The position numbers were made by a program, and so were the translations under genes. DNA of 10,348 nt, taken from positions 1-10,348 of the forward strand of contig QNAD01000041.1 in the NCBI GenBank assembly GCA_003641345.1, given 5' to 3'. Source of the stretch: Candidatus Zixiibacteriota bacterium (lineage in GTDB: Bacteria > Zixibacteria > MSB-5A5 > GN15 > FEB-12). Below, in pieces: positions 7,398 to 10,348 of this stretch. A model generated the notes under the pieces. The model ran no database searches. It saw only the letters and a list, made by a program, of their open reading frames with translations, and was not told where the DNA came from. Numbering within the stretch: the stretch's first letter is position 1; each line of letters starts with the position of its first letter.

Positions 7398-8651
7398 TTA
7401 AATAAGTTTTAAAAATTTTCTTTTTCCGACTTTTATGATTGTATTTTTTTTAAATTCAAATTCATAATCAAAATCGGTAATTTTTTTGTTATTGATAGTA
7501 ACAGCACCAGCCTTAATAAGTTTTCTGGCTTCGCTATTTGATTTAGACATTTTAGTTTTAGCGATTAAATGTACCAAATAAATTTTCACCGGATCAATAT
7601 CTATTTTTTTTAATTCACCTTCTGATAGCTCTGGAATTTCATCCGGTAATTTTTTTTGTGAAAAGACCCGTTCAAATTCTTCTTTTGCTTTTTGTCCGGT
7701 ACCTTCGGGGTGGTACAAATCAACAATACTTACTCCAAGTTTCTTTTTTAAACCCATCGGGTTAATAGAAGAATCTTTCAATTCATTCTCTATTGATTTA
7801 AGCTCTTCGCTTGAAGAAATAGTAACTAATTTAAAATATTGAAAAATAAGCGAATCTGGGATAGACATAACTTTGCCAAAAATCTCTCGTGGTGATTCTT
7901 CAACTCCGATATAATTCCCTAAAGATTTAGACATTTTCATCTCACCATCAAGACCGACCAGAATCGGCATAGTCAGAATAGCCTGAGCCTTTTTGTTATA
8001 TGCTTCTTGGATTGTACGACCGACTAATAAATTAAATTTTTGATCTGTTCCCCCGATTTCCACATCGGACTCAACCGCTACCGAATCATAAGCTTGCATT
8101 AGAGGATAAAACAGTTCGTGGATAGAAATAGGAATGCCATTTTTGTATCTTTTTTCAAAATCATCACGTTCAAGGATTCTGGCTAAAGTGTATTTTGAGG
8201 CTAATTCCATAACTTCGGCGAAAGACATTTCCTTAAACCATTCACCATTATATCTAACTTCAGACTTGGATTTATCTAAAATATTAAAAAACTGTTTCTG
8301 ATATGTTTCTGCATTGGACATAACTTCATCATATGTTAATCGTGGCCTGGTTTTAGATTGTCCTGAGGGATCGCCTACCATTGCAGTATAATCCCCTACA
8401 ATCAATACAATTTTATGCCCTAAATCCTGAAACTGCTTTAATTTTCTTATTCCGACCGCATGTCCTATATGAATATCGGGAGAGGTCGGGTCAAATCCCT
8501 GTTTAATGCGAAGCGGTTTATTTTCATTTATTGAATTGGCTAATTTTAATTTGAATTCATCTTCAGGCAGGACATCAACTGTGTTTTGAGTAATTATTTC
8601 CCACTGTCTTTTAAATTCTTTCTGTTGATTCTGGTCAAGTTTTAAATCCAT
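7398..8651 (-). CDS. tyrS: Tyrosyl-tRNA synthetase (TyrZ-like, HIGH/KMSKS form)
   Basis: Cytoplasmic class I synthetase that charges tRNA-Tyr. Length 417 fits bacterial TyrRS. The Rossmann catalytic core shows FDPTSPDIHIGHAVGIRKL, with HIGH at 61-64, then GDYTAMVGDPSG (86-97), the tyrosine-site MQAYDSVAVESDVEIGGTDQ (185-204) and KMSKS at 239-243 (GEMKMSKSLGNYIGV). A C-terminal S4 RNA-binding domain spans about 355-415 (SEARKLIKAGAVTINNKKI). The plain KMSKS rather than KFGKT, and HIGH with 'LRIKQGFDPT', place it with the TyrZ-type branch rather than E. coli TyrS. An additional KMSKS string at 367-371 lies at the start of the S4 domain. ATG at 8651 has GAGGA (8660-8656) 4 bases upstream. It is the first gene of the minus-strand operon and divergent from the PBP gene. 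I saw no tyrosine T-box in the short leader. Confidence 0.96.
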   Translation of the reverse strand: MDLKLDQNQQKEFKRQWEIITQNTVDVLPEDEFKLKLANSINENKPLRIKQGFDPTSPDIHIGHAVGIRKLKQFQDLGHKIVLIVGDYTAMVGDPSGQSKTRPRLTYDEVMSNAETYQKQFFNILDKSKSEVRYNGEWFKEMSFAEVMELASKYTLARILERDDFEKRYKNGIPISIHELFYPLMQAYDSVAVESDVEIGGTDQKFNLLVGRTIQEAYNKKAQAILTMPILVGLDGEMKMSKSLGNYIGVEESPREIFGKVMSIPDSLIFQYFKLVTISSSEELKSIENELKDSSINPMGLKKKLGVSIVDLYHPEGTGQKAKEEFERVFSQKKLPDEIPELSEGELKKIDIDPVKIYLVHLIAKTKMSKSNSEARKLIKAGAVTINNKKITDFDYEFEFKKNTIIKVGKRKFLKLI

Positions 8652-8693
8652 ATTTTCCTCAAATGAACCTTTTTTGGTTTATCGGCATATAAG

Positions 8694-8699
8694 ATTATA
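8694..8699 (-). promoter_or_regulatory. Candidate -10 box for the tyrS operon
   Basis: A perfect TATAAT on the minus strand (8699-8694) would start transcription near 8687, giving a leader of about 36 bases before the tyrS ATG at 8651. No good -35 box stands at 16-18 bases upstream, so the call rests on the -10 match and its position. Confidence 0.35.
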
Positions 8700-8768
8700 G
8701 GTTAAATTAATTAAAATACCACTAATTGGGTTAATAAAACAAAAATGAGGACAAAAAGCAATTACAAA

Positions 8769-8810
8769 TGAATGTAATTAAACTTGACTGTTAAAGTATA
8801 ATTACATTCA
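8769..8810. repeat. 42-base imperfect inverted repeat in the tyrS/PBP divergent spacer
   Basis: TGAATGTAATTA (8769-8780) and TAATTACATTCA (8799-8810) are perfect 12-base inverted copies. After one A·A mismatch the symmetry continues with ACTT (8782-8785) and AAGT (8794-8797) around an 8-base centre. A third copy of the ATTACA hexamer begins at 8761, itself inverted with TGTAAT at 8773-8778. The repeat ends 8 bases before the PBP start codon and overlaps both a TTGACT and a TATAAT. It could be an operator for a dimeric regulator, or an RNA hairpin; no T run follows, so a terminator is unlikely. Confidence 0.75.
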
Positions 8811-8812
8811 AT
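8784..8812 (+). promoter_or_regulatory. Candidate promoter for the PBP gene, inside the inverted repeat
   Basis: TTGACT (8784-8789, five of six) stands 17 bases before TTCAAT (8807-8812, four of six). This pair would start transcription almost at the ATG (8819). Alternatively a perfect TATAAT at 8797-8802 could act as the -10, without a good -35, starting near 8809. Either way the leader is very short, in line with the missing Shine-Dalgarno. Confidence 0.35.
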
Positions 8813-8818
8813 CATAAA

Positions 8819-10348
8819 ATGAATATTAGTAGCACAAAAATAAAAAGCCACTCAAATCGGTTTAGAAATTCAATAATCTTATTGGGGTCGCTATGTCTGG
8901 TTTTGGCAGTTATAATAGGATTTAAAATATTTCATATTTATGAAAATGATCTGCCATCATTTGAACAATTGCATAACATAGAACCAAGTCTAAAAACTAA
9001 AATTTATGACCGCAATGGAGTGCTTCTTCAAGAATATTACAATGAAAACCGTATTCTAACTCCATTTAAAGATATGCCGACACATCTAATTGATATCCTT
9101 ATAGCATCAGAAGATCAGGAATTTTATGACCATTGGGGCATCAATGTACGAAGAATTGGAATTGTTGCTTTTAAGAATTTGCTGAAATGGCGTATTACTG
9201 CAGGTGCCTCAACTATCACTCAGCAATTATCCCGAATGATTTTTTTAACTCGTAAAAAAACATTCGAAAGGAAAATCAAAGAAGCTCTAACAGCTATCAA
9301 ACTGGAAAGAACTTATTCCAAAGAAGAATTGCTTGAGATGTATTTGAATCAATATTATTTCAGCAGAGGTGCTTATGGAATTGCGGCGGCGGCAAGAATA
9401 TTCTTTTCTAAGACGGTACCGGAATTAAATATTAATGATTGTGCCATTCTTATTGGAATGTTAAAAGGTCCAAATATTAATTCTCCTTTGAATAATCCTG
9501 ATAAATCTCTCCAAGCTCGCAATCGGGTTCTATCTTCGTATTATTCTGTCGGCAAAATTACAAAAACTGTCTATGATTCATTACGAAATGAACCACTTGA
9601 GATAAATCCTCCTGAAGAAAAAATCGGACAAGCTCCTTATTTTACTGAAACTATCAGACAATATATATTGAAAAAGTACGGCGAGGATGTTCTGTACTCC
9701 AGCGGATTAAAGATATATACAACTCTGGATATTGGTTTACAAAAAGATGCCGAAAAAGCAGTTGCGAAAAAAGTTGATACTCTTCGTGCTCGAATGATGA
9801 GAAGATATAACATTAATGATAAGACCTATACAAAAGTAATAACGGATACTGTAGATCATTTAGGCAACCCAATACGTGAATACAAAAAAATACAAGGGGC
9901 TTTGGTTGCTATTGATAATAGTAACGGCGGAGTACTGGCGATGGTTGGCGGTCGCTCATTTGAAGAGATAAAATATAATATGGCGGTTCAGGCATATTTA
10001 CAACCCGGTTCCTGTTTTAAACCGTTTTTATATACTGCTTGTATTGATAATGGTTTCAGAACGACAGATATATTCGATGACAATCCAATTGTACTGGATA
10101 TCCCTGGCTCTAAGCAATATAGACCGCATAATTTTGATTATAAATTTAAAGGACCATTGACATTACGCGATGCTCTTCGTATGTCACGAAATCTTGTCGC
10201 TGTTCGTCTGATATTGAAAATCAACCCAGAGCAAGCTATATTTTATGCCCGAAGAATGGGAATAACTACTCCACTGGAAGCAGTTCCATCATTGGCAGTC
10301 GGGGCAGGTATTGTGCATTTAATTGAAATGGTATCTGCGTATTCAATC
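8819..10348 (+). CDS. Class A penicillin-binding protein, PBP1A type (3' end beyond window)
   Basis: Bifunctional peptidoglycan glycosyltransferase/transpeptidase anchored in the inner membrane. The frame is open from ATG 8819 to the edge: 510 codons of the roughly 700-850 usual for this family. A cytoplasmic basic tail (1-16) precedes one membrane helix at about 17-40. The GT51 domain (about 55-235) has the catalytic SEDQEFYDHWG (97-107; Glu98), GASTITQQL (129-137), RKIKEALTAIKLE (151-163) and EMYLNQYYFSRGAYGIAAAA (173-192). The transpeptidase domain begins near 355 and holds the active-site QPGSCFKPF (395-403), with Ser398 and Lys401 of the SxxK motif, and SRN at 456-458. The KTG box must lie past the window end. 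Cys399 after the catalytic serine is less common than Thr or Ala. An in-frame TAA at 8792-8794 limits upstream starts, and no Shine-Dalgarno precedes the ATG. mrcA/ponA-like, but I give no symbol without the full domain set. Confidence 0.94.
   Translation, partial: MNISSTKIKSHSNRFRNSIILLGSLCLVLAVIIGFKIFHIYENDLPSFEQLHNIEPSLKTKIYDRNGVLLQEYYNENRILTPFKDMPTHLIDILIASEDQEFYDHWGINVRRIGIVAFKNLLKWRITAGASTITQQLSRMIFLTRKKTFERKIKEALTAIKLERTYSKEELLEMYLNQYYFSRGAYGIAAAARIFFSKTVPELNINDCAILIGMLKGPNINSPLNNPDKSLQARNRVLSSYYSVGKITKTVYDSLRNEPLEINPPEEKIGQAPYFTETIRQYILKKYGEDVLYSSGLKIYTTLDIGLQKDAEKAVAKKVDTLRARMMRRYNINDKTYTKVITDTVDHLGNPIREYKKIQGALVAIDNSNGGVLAMVGGRSFEEIKYNMAVQAYLQPGSCFKPFLYTACIDNGFRTTDIFDDNPIVLDIPGSKQYRPHNFDYKFKGPLTLRDALRMSRNLVAVRLILKINPEQAIFYARRMGITTPLEAVPSLAVGAGIVHLIEMVSAYSI

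Noticed and set aside
8666..8679. Small AACC...GGTT hairpin in the tyrS leader
   Set aside because: Four base pairs only, with no terminator or T-box features around it; too weak to call an attenuator.
1..10348. Search for defence, mobile-element, CRISPR, RNA-gene or biosynthetic-cluster signals
   Set aside because: All substantial frames belong to familiar housekeeping or envelope families, intergenic gaps are 170 bases or less, and no spaced direct repeats, tRNA-like folds or transposase motifs were seen.

Overview
The window is AT-rich and carries ordinary chromosomal genes of a diderm (Gram-negative type) bacterium. Three outer-membrane-type lipoproteins, a Pal/OmpA-like protein and a class A penicillin-binding protein all point to a cell with an outer membrane and peptidoglycan. 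The pairing of an Ig_5-type lipoprotein (start CAEVAPPPGGEIDKTGP) with a TPR lipoprotein resembles proteins of the FCB group and its uncultured relatives. This placement is from remembered family resemblance only; the phylum is not settled by the sequence.

Layout, left to right. (1) 1-233, minus strand: the 5' end of a membrane protein that looks like the DUF6754 family, cut by the window edge. (2) 377-3263, plus strand: a compact three-gene carbohydrate (CUT1-type) ABC importer: periplasmic binding protein, MalF-like permease and MalG-like permease. The genes overlap by 4 and 7 bases and no ATPase gene is present. (3) 3368-3961, plus strand: a small Pal-like OmpA-domain lipoprotein. It is followed by a strong bidirectional terminator (3985-4017), shared with the convergent operon on its right. 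(4) 8651 down to 4051, minus strand: tyrS, then a TPR lipoprotein, then an Ig-like-domain lipoprotein, with a 21-base gap and a 4-base TTGA overlap, probably one operon. (5) 8819-10348, plus strand: the first 510 codons of a class A PBP (PBP1A type), running off the right edge and divergent from tyrS. The 167-base divergent spacer holds a 42-base imperfect inverted repeat over the likely promoter of the PBP gene.

The genes fall into three jobs: sugar uptake, envelope structure or maintenance (Pal-like protein, TPR and Ig lipoproteins, PBP1A) and translation (tyrS). No intergenic stretch exceeds 170 bases. I saw no tRNA or rRNA gene, CRISPR array, insertion sequence or phage gene. I did not find a convincing novel system. 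The items most worth following up are the DUF6754-like fragment, the inverted repeat at 8769-8810, the duplicated module inside the Ig-like lipoprotein and the lipoprotein pair downstream of tyrS.
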